Origin: Cephalopachus bancanus
Taxonomy: Eukaryota > Chordata > Mammalia > Primates > Tarsiidae
Assembly: GCA_027257055.1 (NCBI GenBank)
Contig: JAPVLO010000182.1
Coordinates: forward strand, 6,076,001 to 6,140,000
Direction: 5' to 3'
DNA length: 64,000 nt
Position numbers and translations under genes: made by a program. Shown piece by piece: positions 1-12,813 of this stretch (position 1 is the stretch's first letter; each line of letters starts with the position of its first letter). The notes beneath the pieces are model-generated. The model made no database searches. It was not told the origin of the DNA and saw nothing but the letters and a program-made list of their open reading frames with translations.

Positions 1-173
1 TGTTACTTATGCCTGTCGCCATTGTATTTAAATTGGTCCTACCTTGTTCTTCACTTCTTGATATTATGATAATATCAATATATTATTACATGTGGGACCT
101 GCACCAAGACTAAACTCTTCTAATTAAATTATGACAGTACACTGGTGAATTGAGATAACCCTGTGACAATATA

Positions 174-931
174 TTAGGTTGGTGCCAAAGTAATTACAGT
201 TTTGGACTGTGAAGTTTAAATCATAACTAGACTCAGACACATGTTTATTAATCAAAATAGGAACCATCACAATGAACACATTTTTGCCCAGGAGAAATAA
301 ATTTGTTTATTTCTATAGTGTACAAATCTGTGCTTTAGGCTTTGACAAACTCTTGGAAAGCATTTTCTGTATGCTGCTGGTTGTGGAAGCATTTTCCCTG
401 CAAAAAGTTGTTGAGAAGCTTGAAGAAGTGATGGTTGGCGAGAGGTCAGATGAATATGGTGGATGAGACAAAACTTCGTAGCCCAATTTGTTCAACTTTT
501 GAAGTGTTGGTAGACATGCGGTCAGGTGTTGTGGACAAGAATCGGGCCCTTTCTGTTGACCAATGCCAGCTGTAGGTGTTGCACTTTTCAGTGCATCTCA
601 TTGATTTGCTGAGCATACTTGTCAGATGTAATGACTTTGCTGGGATTCAGAAAACTGTAGTGGATCAGGCCAGCAGCAGGCCACAAAACAGTGACCATGA
701 CCTTTTTTTGGTGCAAGTTTGACTTTGGGAAGTGCTTTGGAGTTTCTTCTCTGTCCATCCACTGAGCTGGTAGTCGCCGGTTGTTGTATAAGGTTCACTT
801 TTCATCGCATGCTACAATCTGAGAAATGATTTGTTGATATTGCATAGAATAAGAGAAGACAACACTTCAAAATGATAGTTTTTAAAAATTTTCAGTCACC
901 TCATAAGGCATCCACTTATCAAACCTTTTTA
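174..931 (-). mobile_element. Hsmar2-like mariner, 3' half, inactive
   Basis: A mariner terminal repeat, ttaggttggtgccaaagtaa, follows a TA at 172-173. Read on the minus strand, the DNA behind it encodes a mariner transposase C-terminus with stops and frameshifts; LGYEVLSHPPYSSDLSPT at 313-495 matches the HPPYSPDL-type motif. The element breaks off at about 931, where a SINE begins, and its 5' half is missing. It is a non-functional DNA transposon fossil. Confidence 0.85.
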
Positions 932-1228
932 CCTTTTTTTTTTTTTTTTTGAGTTGGAGTCTCACTCCGTCACCCAGACTGGAGTACAGTGGCCGCTCCC
1001 GGCCACCGCAGCCTCGACCTGCTGGGCTCCAGCGATCTTTCCACCTCAGCCTTCCAAGTAGCTGGAACTACAGGTGCACGCTACCACGTCCAGCTAATTT
1101 TTTGATTTATTGTAGAGATGAGGTCTTGCCAAGTTGCCCAGGCGGGTCTCGAACCCGTGGGCTCAGGCATTCCACTCACCTCAGCCTCCCAAAGCGCGGG
1201 ATTACAGGCTGAGCCACCGAGCCTGGCT
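932..1228 (-). repeat. Alu dimer, strepsirrhine ('L') type, young form
   Basis: The poly-T start followed by gagttggagtctcactc marks a reversed Alu. It has the L-type features used below: 'gatttattgtagagatgagg' in the linker region, 'gccgctcccggccaccgcag' in the right arm and 'caggctgagccaccgagcc' at the end, each unlike anthropoid AluS/Y. Confidence 0.9.
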
Positions 1229-1264
1229 TGATTATACTTTTTAAAAAATTAAGGGGAAAAAAAA

Positions 1265-2380
1265 AAGATTTAGGATCACAGTACCTTGGGCTTTTCTGTC
1301 AAGGGGTCCTGTAATGTCTTTCCCCTGATGTTTTAACCCCACACATGTGTGATAATGCCTTGGTTTTCCAGCTGCTTCCTGAGTTACAAGACCCTGGCCT
1401 CTCCATCTGTCTTCATCTTGACTCATCTGTCAGACAATTGTCCCAGGCGTTTAGAGGTTAGGTTTCTCTGTCATCTTTCTGAATTTCTCCAAACTGAGGT
1501 TAAAATACTGGCGAGAATTAGTTTAGGATCCTTTAATGTCAGAACTAGCAGGGGCTCCCATTGTTCTATCCAGTTCTCCAGGAGTGTTGCATTAAGACCT
1601 TTGTTTCAACCTGTCAGTGTTTATTTTATTCATCCTATCTTAAAATAACCATCCAATGATTTCTATCTTGACCTCCACCCTTTGTCTTTTCCTATTTTAT
1701 GTGAATCACTCTAATTTTCTTTTCTTAGCATCTATAAGACCCATAAAGGGGAGCTGAGAGACAATAAATCTAATAAGGCTTCTCAGAGCTGCTAGATTTT
1801 ATAGCAGTAAGTTTACATGTCGTGCCCATGCAAAAGGAGTCCCCTTAATCACAGTATATACCATATACCATGAGGCATGCTCACTAGATGATTATCCTAC
1901 CATAGTGCCAGTCCAGTATGGCTTGCATAAGAAGCATGCTTGTTCTGGAGAATTCCATTTGGTGGCTATAGGAGAAGGACAATTCCTCTTCTCAGAGTAA
2001 ATACACTAGTGACTTTTATATCTAGTCCACTGGGGTAGTTGTGCCCTAGGGTGTAACTTTGCTTGTGTGTCTGGATCATGTTTAGCCATCTTAGGTGGTT
2101 CAGTAAGAGCTGTGGGTCCTGTATCAACAAAGACATACTCTTCCATTCTACAACATTCAAAATCAAAGATACTATGCCTCTGAGTAAGTCACTCTCACAG
2201 TCCATTTCAGTAGAGATTTTTGTTCAGGACACTGACAGTGTTGATCCACAAAATTAGGTAATTTCTTCGTACTATACTCTAGTTCCCTGGTTTTGTCTTT
2301 CCCTTTATTAATTTTTTTATTAGTTTGCATTTCCTTATTTATCTGGTGATTCACCTTCTCGGGAATTGGGTCTACCATTT
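1265..2380 (-). other. Decayed coding-like sequence, possibly ERV internal region
   Basis: On the minus strand, stretches of 40-70 codons (for example 2172-2378 and 1966-2205) are joined by few stops or shifts, more continuity than plain intron. Its place behind an LTR-like segment in the same orientation (2805-3640) would fit the internal part of an endogenous retrovirus. I do not recognise a diagnostic retroviral motif, so a processed pseudogene is also possible. Confidence 0.3.
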
Positions 2381-2382
2381 CT

Positions 2383-2680
2383 TATTTATTTTTATTTTTT
2401 TGAGTTGGAATCTCACTCTGTTGCCCAGGCTGGAGTGCAGTGGCACGCTCACGGCCACTGCAGCCTCAACCTGCTGGGCTCCGGCGATCCTTCCACCTCA
2501 GCCTTCCAAGTAGCTGGAACAACAGGCGTGCGCTACCACGCCCGGCTAATTTTTTGATTTATTGTAGAGATGAGGTCTCGCCTTCCCAGGCGGGTCTCAA
2601 ACCCGCGGGCTCAGGCAATCCTTTCACCTTGGCCTGCCAAAGTGTTGGGATTATAGGAGTGAGCCACCGTACTTGGCATG
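2383..2680 (-). repeat. L-type Alu with 12-bp TSD
   Basis: A full-length reversed L-type dimer lies between copies of tctaccatttct at 2371-2382 and 2681-2692. It is inserted in the coding-like tract described around it. Confidence 0.92.
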
Positions 2681-2804
2681 TCTACCATTTCTAAATTTCA
2701 TGGGTAACTTTTATTTTTAGTAACGACAGCTGTGGTTTCATACCTTGTTGACCGAGTAGTCATCTAAGATTTAAAAGTTTATCAATCCCTGCCCTCTCCT
2801 CCTC

Positions 2805-3640
2805 CATCTTCCCAGACCATGTGTTTCAGTAAGTCAGGGTCATGCAAGTGATCTCACTTCTAATGCCAACCATAAAATTAGAGAATAATTCCCCAGACCC
2901 CTCTCACTTCTGACACCAGTTGTAAGATCAGAATTCCCTAACACTGCACACAGATTTTCTAGAATTCACAGAGCTCACTGAAAGCTGGTTTACTCATGGC
3001 TGTGTTTATTATAGTGAAAGGATACAGATTAAAATCTTCCAAGGGAAGGATGCGTGGGGCAGAGTCCAGAAGAATTTCAGATGTGCGTCTTCCAGCTGTC
3101 CTCTCCCAGTGGAGGCATGGCCATTGTTAACGCTTCCTGGCAGTGATGTGTGACAGTATGCCTAGAATATTGCCAACCATGAAAGTTCGCCTTAGTGAGC
3201 CTTCACGTCCAGAATTTTTATTGGGACCGTCACACAGACATGGTTCTCTGCTCACGTGGCAGATCTCAGTCTCCAGGACAGTCCCTCCAGAGGTCAGTCT
3301 GGTGCTGTGTGATCCAGAATTTCCACTGCAAGTCACATCATTAGCGCAGACTGTCTGGCTTGGCTCAAGGTCCCCAGGTAAACAGAGATACTGCTATCAG
3401 GCAGAATGTTTCAGGGCCTTAGAGATTACCCGCCAGGAACTGAAGGCAAAGGCTAGACTTCTCTGGGCAAAGTTAACTTCTTGACTCTACAATTTGTTAT
3501 CTTCCACTTGCAGTCTAGCAGCAGGTTCCAACTTTGCACATAACATTACTTAGACTGTAGAACACCTTCCTTATCTGTTAGAAGAGCTGTTTAACCTTAA
3601 AACTAGTTTGCTTCTGTGTATTATCTTTTTCCCCCCAAGA
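2805..3640 (-). mobile_element. LTR-like segment, family uncertain
   Basis: The layout resembles reversed mammalian ERV LTRs: 'cacagagctcactgaaagc', then 'ttattatagtgaaaggatac', a Trp/Gly-rich-like middle, and 'tcattagcgcagac' near the far end. I cannot name the family or fix the TG/CA ends. No second LTR was found. Confidence 0.4.
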
Positions 3641-3764
3641 GAAAACAAGACTTTAATCAAGTAACCTATGACATACCCTTTAATATAACAGATATATAGA
3701 CATTCAATATTGTAGAGGTGAATATTAATAGGAAAATACCTAAATAATATATATATTTTAATGT

Positions 3765-3840
3765 GATTAAAATTTCAGTAGCTTTAGGGGTACAAATGGG
3801 TTTTTGGTCACATGGATACCTTGTATAGTGGTAAAGAAGT
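3765..3840 (-). mobile_element. Short L1 3' end fragment
   Basis: 'ttcagtagctttaggggtac' followed by 'tttttggtcacatggatacc' matches the reverse complement of an L1 3' UTR. It is heavily 5' truncated. Confidence 0.6.
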
Positions 3841-4048
3841 ATAGGCTTTAAGTGTAGAGGTTTAAAAACATTAGCTGTGAATTAACACTCAGATTTTATG
3901 AAGATCTGTTGTTATCTTTTTCTTATTTATGGTGTTTTATAACTAAGTTTATTTCCTTATTAACTTGGCAATAGGTTTGTGGCTTTTCTTGGCCATTATA
4001 GCAACCCAGTTATTGAATTCATTTATTCTATTCTTTAAAAGTGTTGTA

Positions 4049-4231
4049 GGCTGGGCACGGTGGCTCATGCCTGTAATCCCAGCATTTCAGGAAGCTGCAG
4101 CAGGAGGATTACCTGAGCCCAGGAGGTTGAGGCTGCGGTGAGGCGTGATTGTGCCACTACACTCCAGCCTGGGCAGTAAGAGCCTGGGCAGTAAGAGCCT
4201 GACTCAAAAGATATGCAAAATAAAATAAATG
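4049..4231 (+). repeat. Free left Alu monomer (FLAM-like)
   Basis: A single Alu left arm, starting ggctgggcacggtggctc, ends in an A-rich tail. Target-site copies aaagtgttgta lie at 4038-4048 and 4232-4242. A 15-bp piece, gggcagtaagagcct, is tandemly doubled inside. Confidence 0.85.
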
Positions 4232-4502
4232 AAAGTGTTGTAATTCTCCTGTTTTATTTTATCTTTATTAATTTTTTTCTTTGCTTAATTTTGCTGTTCC
4301 CTTTTTAGATTCTTAAGTTGAGTCCTTAGTTTATCAAAAAAATGCGAATTTTCTTCTGAATTTAGCTTCATTCTATAATCATTGACTTACATGATCTACG
4401 TATAATAATATTTTGGTTTTCCTCACTCCCCCTCAGCTTGTTATTTTTGTTAAAATAATTGCTACATAGTATAGTGTATGCTTTATGTGTGTATTTGTAA
4501 AT

Positions 4503-4925
<423 letters not shown>

Positions 4926-5752
4926 CATTGAAACCTATGTATTTTCTTTTTGAAAACACTTTAAGTTTATATAGACTTAAGAATGGGAGGAAAGATATCA
5001 ATGGGGATTTCAGTCAGTTTTTAAAAAGCAGGGTAATGAATGGAAGATTTGGTGTTGGTGATTGACCTAATAGTGTTGAATGATCTAAGGCCCTGCCAAG
5101 GAGGTCTGTAGAAAGGAAGCTGGCTAGTAGAGGCACTGGGCCTGGGGGTGTTAGGTCCACGTGGAGGGTGGTGGGGATGAAGTGCTGGGCTGGAATCAGG
5201 GCAGTTAAGTGTAAATCTGCCCACCTCCTCTGACTTGCTTGCATATTGCCAGTAGTGATGCCTTTTCATTTTACCATGTCTCCCTACCTCTCTTTTAGGA
5301 TTTAGAAGCCTTTTCACCCTCTGAAGGAAATTTAAAAGTTAGAATTCCAGTAGCAATTAATATGAATTGCAGAAAAGGAAAACACAATTTTGGGAAATTA
5401 TCAGATAACTAATGCAAGAAGTTCTTCTAAAATGTAGTGCCACCAGGGTAAAATGTCCCAGTTAGTGCCCAGAACAATAATTGTAAAAAAGACACATAAC
5501 CAATGCATACAGCATCATAAGATGATAGTATGCTATGGATTAAAATTAAGATCAACAGAGTTTCCAAAGAGTAGGTGTAGGTGACCAGCAATGAAATGGG
5601 AATCAAAATAGGATGTTAAAAATAATAATACCAGGAGCTAGAAGATGGTGGAACAGTGACTTCAAAAGTCAGGAGGTGAGGGGAAAAGATTGTTAATCTA
5701 GAATTCTGTAGCTAAACTATAAATCAATGTGAGAGTAAGTTGTAGACATTTT

Positions 5753-6041
5753 CTTTCTTTCTTTTTTTTTTAGTTGTGATCTTACTCTGATGCCCAGGCT
5801 AGAGTGCATTGGCACACTCACAGCCATCACAGCATTGACCGACTGCGCTTTGGTGATCCTTCCACCTCAGCCTTCCAAGTAGTACAGGGAGCGCTACCAG
5901 CCCAGCTAATCTTTTTCTTTATTGTAGAGACAAGGTCTTGCCAAGTTGCCTGGGCTAGTCTTGAACTGGTGGGCTCAGGAAATCCATTTGCCTAGGCCTC
6001 CCAAAGTGCTGGGATTACAGGTTGAGCCACTGAGCCTGGCC
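5753..6041 (-). repeat. L-type Alu with 15-bp TSD
   Basis: A reversed L-type dimer is flanked by agttgtagacatttt at 5738-5752 and 6042-6056. Internal deletions shorten the region around 5885. Confidence 0.9.
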
Positions 6042-7140
6042 AGTTGTAGACATTTTTAATGCTTGCAAAGATGCGGAAGCTTTGCCTCCTGTGCACCTCT
6101 TTCTGGGAAGCCATTAGAGAATGTCATCTACCAAAATAAGTTAGTAAGCCAAGAAAGTAGAAGATAATCAAATACCCAAAATGACAACTGTGCAATAGCT
6201 AGCTTACACTAAAGCATGTAAACTGAGGACCCTAGAAGGAGGTCTGCAGGAAAAAAATGAAAACACTTCCTTTTGAAAAAAATGTTCACAAGGTTGATGT
6301 ATGTGATAGTTCATGAGTAATGCTAGAGATTGTCAACATTGAGACAAAATGGAGCCTATACATTTGGAGAGATTGTATTTTGAAGAAATGTATTTATTTC
6401 TCTTGAAATGAATGGTCACTTGAAGGACTATACTCTTGTTTGTCAGACCTCATGTGTGGTGAAAGTGTGGTTCACTAGCTGGAACTAGAATTTCTTCTCC
6501 ATTGACAGGTTACAAGAGGGAAAATCCAAATTGAATCTCTTTACTACACCATTTGCAACCCCTTCATCATTATCAGCCTTAAATCTAGAAGGCTAATATT
6601 GTTATGTCCTTTATCCTTTTTTTATCTGTCACCCAAGAATTTTCCACACTCCCATGTGTTCCCTCATCTGTCATACTTTAATTCCCACAAGACTCTACAT
6701 CTGTCTGATTCTGCCACTTTGCTGTCTGGAATTCAGGGTGTGTCGTCAGAATCTCTGTATCTTCAGCCTCTCCTTTAATTCTTTTCTGTGCCTTTTTTGC
6801 TGTAATGTACACTGCTTCCCCTGCAACTGTCTTAACTGAAGACTATATTTTCTTTTACATCTCATGTCTTACCGGGCCTGGCAATATAAGGTAGGTCTTC
6901 TCTTTACTGTTTTTCAGACCATTCTTCCTCTTTCCTCCCTAAAAATCTGTAGATTTTAATTTCGTGTCATCACCCACAATCCTTCATTACTACTGTCATC
7001 TAAAAACCCTTGGGTCCTACCTGTTGGTCTCTCAAAGATTTCGGTTCCTAACTCAGTGGTAAACTGTAGAAAACCCTAATTTATACAGATTTGATCCTTT
7101 AAACATGCTAGTCTTTGAATTCTTTTCCAGTGTTTTTGTC

Positions 7141-7434
7141 CTTTTTTTTTTTTTTGAGTCAGCGTCTCACTCTGTCGCCCAGGCTGGAGTGCAGTGGCGT
7201 GGTCACAGCCACCGCAGCCTCGACCTGCTCGGCTCAGGTGATCCTTCCGCCTCATCCTTCCGGGTAGGTGGAACTACAGGCACTTGCCACCATGTCTGCT
7301 AGTTTCTTTTTTATTTTCTTGGTAGAGACGAGGTCTCACCAAGTTGCCCAGGCTGATCTTGAACCCGTGGGCTCAGGCAGTCCCCTCACCTCGGCCTCCC
7401 AAAGTGCTGGGATTATAGCCACCATGCACAACCT
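7141..7434 (-). repeat. L-type Alu
   Basis: A reversed dimer begins in a T tract at 7141. The left-arm end is damaged (gggattatagccaccatgc). A short direct repeat, tttttgtc, lies on both sides. Confidence 0.85.
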
Positions 7435-8591
7435 GGTTTTTGTCTTTTGTGTTGCCATAGCCACTTATACACTTGGTCATATACTAGACCTTGTCATTTC
7501 TAATAATTGCGCTCAATTTTAAGCATTCCTCTCTGTGCCCACATCTCCTGTCATTCCAACTCATTCTGCTTAGTAACCAGAGTTCTACAATTATTTAACC
7601 ACACAATGACTTTTATTTTTATTTTAATCCATTGAGCCCACTTTCACTTTATCTCATCCCTTTGTGTTCTCGTTTAACTCTTTCCTAGTTTAATGTCATT
7701 GCTAATCATTTAAATCACCCCCTTGCATTTAGCTTTGATTCCCATATCCCACTTTTTTAATTCATTTGACAAAACCACAATCCTGATTAAACGCGACTTT
7801 CCTCCTATCTGCTTTGCTTATCCAGCTGAACATCACAAGAGAAAAACACACCATGGCATAATTATACTGACTGGTGACGTTTTCAATTCATGACCACTCC
7901 CCTTCAGTAGATTCTTCAGGTTGCCTGGAAGTCGTATTGCGCATTCGCACCTCTCCCTCTCTTATCCTCTCTTAAATGTCAAATATTTCATCCTTCCAGA
8001 TGTTGATTGGCGTTGCTTCTTACTTCACTGAGAAAATTGGAGGTATCAAAAGAGAACTACAGACTCCCTCTACCACATCTACTTCTCTCTTTCAAGCACT
8101 GGTATCCACATTTCTGCATTTATTTGTTATTTTAGTTGAACTCTATCTATAGGGAGCCAGTTTGCCTGCTTGTACACTGAATTCCGTCCCCTTTCATGTA
8201 ACTAAGGACTTTGCTTCAGCAGTTTGCCCTTCTCTCTGCCAAACTTCCAGTTTATCAGTCTCTAACAATTATTCTTATACACATTTCAGTATGCTAGTAT
8301 TTTCTTCTATCTTTAAAACAAAACACAAATCCTCTTTGAACCACTTTCCCTGCTACAGAGCTGTCTCTGTAAAACTTTTTGAAATAATTGCCTATAATCA
8401 TGGTCTCCAATTCCTCCTATCCCAATCTCTCCTAAATATATACACTTTTGACTGTGTGTATTTATTTACCAATATTGTTCTTTTTAAGGTCATAAATAGC
8501 CATTGCATTACTAACTCTAGAGGTCATTTCTCAGTTGTCATCTTAATACCTTATATATCAGCAGCATTTGACTTGTTTGATCATTTTCTTT

Positions 8592-8882
8592 TTTTTCTTC
8601 TTTTTGTGCAGGAGTCCACTGTCACCCAGGCTGGGGTGCAGTGGCGCACTCACAGCCACTGCAGCCTCAACCTGCTGGGCTCAGGTGTTCTTTCCACCTT
8701 AGCCTTCCAAGTAGCTGGAACCATAGGTGTGCACCACCATACCTGGCTAACTTTTTTATTTATTGTAGAGACGAGGTCTTGCCAAGTTGCCCAGGCTGGT
8801 CTTGAACCCCTGGACTCAGGCAATCCTTTTGCCTCTGCCTCCCAAAGTGGTGGGATTACAGGCGTGAGCCAATGCACCCAGC
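8592..8882 (-). repeat. L-type Alu, first of a tandem pair
   Basis: A reversed dimer lies between tgatcattttctt copies at 8578-8590 and 8883-8895. A second SINE starts directly after the right copy. Confidence 0.9.
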
Positions 8883-8897
8883 TGATCATTTTCTTTT

Positions 8898-9206
8898 CTT
8901 TCTTTTTCTTTTGATTTGGAGTCTCATTCTGTTGCCCAGGCTGGAGTGCAGTGACACGTTCACAGCCACTGTAGCCTCTACTTGCTGCGCTCAGGCCATC
9001 CTTCTGTCTCAGCCTTCCAAGTAGCTGGAACTACAGGTGCGCACCACCACACCCAGCTAATTTTTAAAAAAAAATTTTAAATTTATTGTAGAGATGAGAT
9101 CTCTCCAAGTTCCTCAGGCTGGTCTCGGACCCATGCACTCAGGCATTCCTCTCACCTCGGCCTCCCAAAGTGCTGGGATTATAGGCTTGAGCTACTGCAC
9201 CAGCCA
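8898..9206 (-). repeat. L-type Alu, second of a tandem pair
   Basis: A reversed dimer beginning gatttggagtctcattctg ends before a third target copy, gtcattttctt, at 9207-9217. An A-rich expansion sits in the linker near 9065. Confidence 0.9.
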
Positions 9207-9524
9207 GTCATTTTCTTAATACATTTTATTTACTTGTTTTAGATTTCTTCCATTGACACTGATTACTTCTTAGTCTCATTTGCTCATTTTCTTGGTTCTC
9301 CTGTGTCTCATGTGCCAGGGTTCATACCATTATCTGTACCTACAGTCTTAGGCTTTAAATACATCTATATATGATGATATCCAAATTTATATTTTTAGCT
9401 CAGTGCTCACTCCTGAACTTTCAGACCTGTCTGTCCCACAGACTCTCATATTTCTACTTGAATGTCTGTTTTTTCAAATACAACACATCCAAAACTGAAC
9501 TACTGATCACCTTCCTCTGAAACT

Positions 9525-10010
9525 TTTTTTTTTAATTTTAAAGATGTGGGGTACAATTCAGGGTTAGGTATACAAATGTTCATTATGAGGGTACCCTTGT
9601 TTTTGTTTTTGTTTTTGTTTTTTGAGTTGGAGTCCCACTCTGTTGCCCAGACTGGAGAGCAGTGGCTGCTCCCGGCCACCGCAGCCTCGACCTGCTGGGC
9701 TCCGCGATCCTTCCGCCTCAGCCTTCCAAGTAGCTGGAACTACAGGCGCGTGCTACCACACCAGCTAATTTTTGATTTATTGTAGAGATGAGGTCTCGCC
9801 AGGTTGCCCAGGCGGGTCTTGAACCCACGGGCTCAGGCTATCCACTCACCTCAGCCTCCCAAGGTACGGGATTGCAGGCTGAGCCACGGAGCCCAGCTAG
9901 GTACCCTTGTTGATGAGGTGTGCCCCTTCCTTCCCTGGCAGTTTTCCCCTATTGCCAGTCCTGGCACTCAGAACTTTTTTCACCAGCAGCCTTGCCCCTT
10001 CTCAGTTTGT
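9525..10010 (-). mobile_element. Probable L1 3' UTR fragment inside the L2 fossil
   Basis: A T tract followed by 'gtggggtacaattcagggtt' starts foreign sequence that interrupts the L2 reading. A similar string, 'gtaaggtacaagtcagggtt', occurs at 11661. The poly-T start suggests a reversed LINE tail. The family and the right border are uncertain. One SINE is nested in it. Confidence 0.4.
9602..9899 (-). repeat. L-type Alu, young form, 12-bp TSD
   Basis: A reversed dimer is flanked by ggtacccttgtt at 9590-9601 and 9900-9911. It has the young right arm 'ggctgctcccggccaccgca' and a T/G-rich tail, (gttttt)n. Confidence 0.92.
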
Positions 10011-10657
10011 GTCACTTGCATTTTTTCAGTTTCATGGGCCAGAAATCTTGGCACTATTCTTGACTCTTTTCTTATACCCAAATCCAAATTTGGAAATCTT
10101 TTTAGCCCCACCTTCAAAATATATCCTCAAATCCCACCACTTATTACTTCTATTGTTTTTGGCCTGGTCTCAGCTACCATCATTTCTTGCCTGAATTACT
10201 GCAGCAGTCTCCATGCTGCTAATATTACCTCCCTTCAGTTTATTCTTAGCACAACTGCTAGAGTAAATCTCAAGTCAGGCTGTGTCACTCCCCTGCTCAA
10301 AACCCGTAGTGGCTCTCCAGCCAGAGTTCTGTAAGACGCCATACATGCGCTTTGTCTGTGACTGCTCTGACTTTCCCTCTTTCTCTGCGGCAGCTATACT
10401 TGTTCCCTTGCTGTTTCTCAAACATTTCAAGGATGCTCCTTCTCTGCCTGTTTCCTCTGCTTGGAACTTCCTTGCTCCTCCTGTTTACGTGCTAGCATCC
10501 TCATATCATCAAGTCCAGTTAAAACTAATTTTGTCAATGAGACCTACTCTAATCACTCCATTTAAAATTGCATTAAACTTGCAGTTTGCCCCTTCGCTCC
10601 TAATCTTCCTTATCCTGTTTTATTTTTCTTTCTTATATAGCAACCACTTCCTTCTTT

Positions 10658-10968
10658 GTTTTTTTTTGTTGGAGTTGGAGTTGGAGTCTCACTCTGTCCT
10701 CACTCTGTCGCCCAGACTGGAGTGCAGTGGCATACTCACGGCCACCCCAGCATCAACCTGCTGGAGCTCTGGTGATCCTTCTACCTCAGCCTTCCAAGTA
10801 GCCGAAACTATAGGCACGTGCTTCCACATCCAGCTAATTTTTTTTTTTTATAGTAGAGACAGGTCTTGCCAAGTTGCCCGGGCTGGTCTCAAACCTGTGG
10901 ACTCAGGCAATCCACTCGCCTCGGGCTCCCAAAGTGTTGGGATTACAGGCTGAGCCACCGAACCCAGC
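10658..10968 (-). repeat. L-type Alu
   Basis: A reversed dimer in which the start is internally doubled (gttggagttggagttggag, and 'ctcactctgtc' twice). It is nested in the L2 fossil. Confidence 0.9.
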
Positions 10969-12517
10969 GAATCATCACCTTCTAAACATAATTTGTAACT
11001 TACCACTTATTTTGTGTTTTTCCTATTTGCATGTAAACTTCATGAAGGAAAGTGTCTGTTTTGTTTACGTATGCCTCCCAAGGATGTAGAGCAGTATTTA
11101 ACATTAATTTAGACATTTCATTTATTCAACAAATATTAATTTAGATACAGAGAAAAAAATGAGTAGTGGAGCTGCCTAAATATATGAATTTTCAATTATG
11201 TGTGTGTTTTCATAGAAATCAGTTTCAAGTTGCAAGATAGTTGAGGACTTCTTGCTCTGTCTTATAATAGGAAGCCCTGTCTCTATTTTTTAATTGAAAT
11301 GTTTAACCCTGTTATTTCTAATGTACTTATCAATATGGTTAGGTTAAGTCTACTATTTACTATTTGCTTTTTTATTTCCCTCTTTTGTGTTTTGTTCTGT
11401 TGTTTCTTTCCTGCATTCTTTGACATTTATTAAATCTTTTTTCAGTATTTTATATCTACTTTTGGTCTTTTAAGCTATACTGTATCATTTTTAGTGATTG
11501 CTCTAGGATAATGATATGCAGCTTTAATTTGACGTCTACTTTAAAATATGATTTCTCACTTCACAGATATAGTAACTTTAGAAAAGAATAATTCTCCTTA
11601 TTTAACTTATATGCCTTTTTTATTGCTCTTATATACATATATTTCTTATTTTATTGTAAAGATGTAAGGTACAAGTCAGGGTTAGGTACAGCTCATATCC
11701 TTTGTATTATTGCCATATCATTTATTCATACATACATTATATACCTGAATACACAATGTTTTAGAAAAAAGTCAACTGTCTTTTAAGGAAGTTATGAGAT
11801 GGGAAAATAAAAGCCTAGTGTTTTATATTTACTTATTTATTACCATTTCTGACTCACTTCATTCCTTCCTATATATTATGAGTTTCCATCTGTTATATGC
11901 CTTTGGCCAAGAGAATATCCTCTAGCATATTTTATTTTACAGATCTGCTGCTAAACCTCTCCTTTTCATGTGAAAATCCTCAGTTTAGAAGGATACTTTG
12001 CACTAGAATTCTGCATTTACAGTTTTTTCTTTCATATTTTGACTTTCATTGTTTTGGATGTCATTTATATTGTTACTTCCTGAATGTTATATGGCTTTTC
12101 TCTAGCTGCTTTCACGATTTCCTCTTTTTCTTTGGACTTCCTTGTTTGACTATTATTATTATTTTTTTAAGGTATTTCTATTTGTCCTCTGTAAGGTTCA
12201 CTGAGCTTTTACTAGAAGTTGACAGTTTTAATCAGATGTTGGAAATTGACCATTATCTCTTTTTTAAAATTCCCCGCATTCTTACTGTCTTCCAGGACTT
12301 CAGTTATAAATGTGTTAGACTATTTGATTTTGTCATAAGGGTCCCTGATGCCTTTGTTCATTTTTCTTAAATCTATTCTCTCTTCTTCAGATTGAATACT
12401 GTTTATCGATGTGTATTCATGTTCACTAACCCTTTCTTCACACATCTCTCATTTGCTGCTGAGTCTATCCAGCTGAGTTTTTCATTTCGGTTATTGTAGT
12501 TTTATAAAATTTCCTTT

Positions 12518-12813
12518 GTTTTTTTTTTTTTTTGAGTTGGAGTCTAACTCTGTCACCCAGACTGGAGTGCAGTGGCCGCTCCCAGCCACCGCACCCTCGA
12601 CCTGCTGGGCTCTGGCGATCCTTTCGCCTCAGCCTTCCAAGTAGCTGGAACCTACAGGTGCGCACTACCACGCCCGGCTAATTTTTTTTTTCTTGTGGAG
12701 ATGAGGTCTTGCCAAGTTGCCCAGGTGGGTCTCGAACCCGCGGGCTCAGGCATTCCACTCACCTCAGCCTCCCAAAGGTGCGGGATTACAGGCTGAGCCA
12801 CCGAGCCCAGCTA
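12518..12813 (-). repeat. L-type Alu, young form
   Basis: A reversed dimer with the young marks 'gccgctcccagccaccgcac' and 'ggctgagccaccgagccc', inserted in the L1 remnant. No clear target duplication was found. Confidence 0.9.

Larger units (their letters stand above)
8010..11145 (+). mobile_element. L2/CR1-clade LINE fossil, RT region to 3' end
   Basis: The + strand encodes recognisable pieces of an L2-clade reverse transcriptase: SVVILIPYISAAFDLFDH (8530-8590) for the conserved LDLSAAFDTVDH motif, and ATIISCLNYCSS then VTPLLKTRSGS (10170-10320) from the C-terminal part. The 3' UTR-like end 'catttattcaacaaatatt' is at 11120. Four SINEs and probably an L1 tail (9525-10010) are inserted in it. 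It is riddled with stops and inactive. Confidence 0.75.

Noticed and set aside
3143..3484. 113-codon + strand open frame
   Set aside because: It falls within the LTR-like segment and opposite to its orientation, without motifs.
8162..8914. 250-codon open frame on the + strand
   Set aside because: It is made of an L2-clade LINE remnant fused by chance to an antisense Alu. It has no independent gene signals.
10282..10953. 223-codon open frame on the + strand
   Set aside because: The first part is L2 3' region in another frame and the last part is an antisense Alu.
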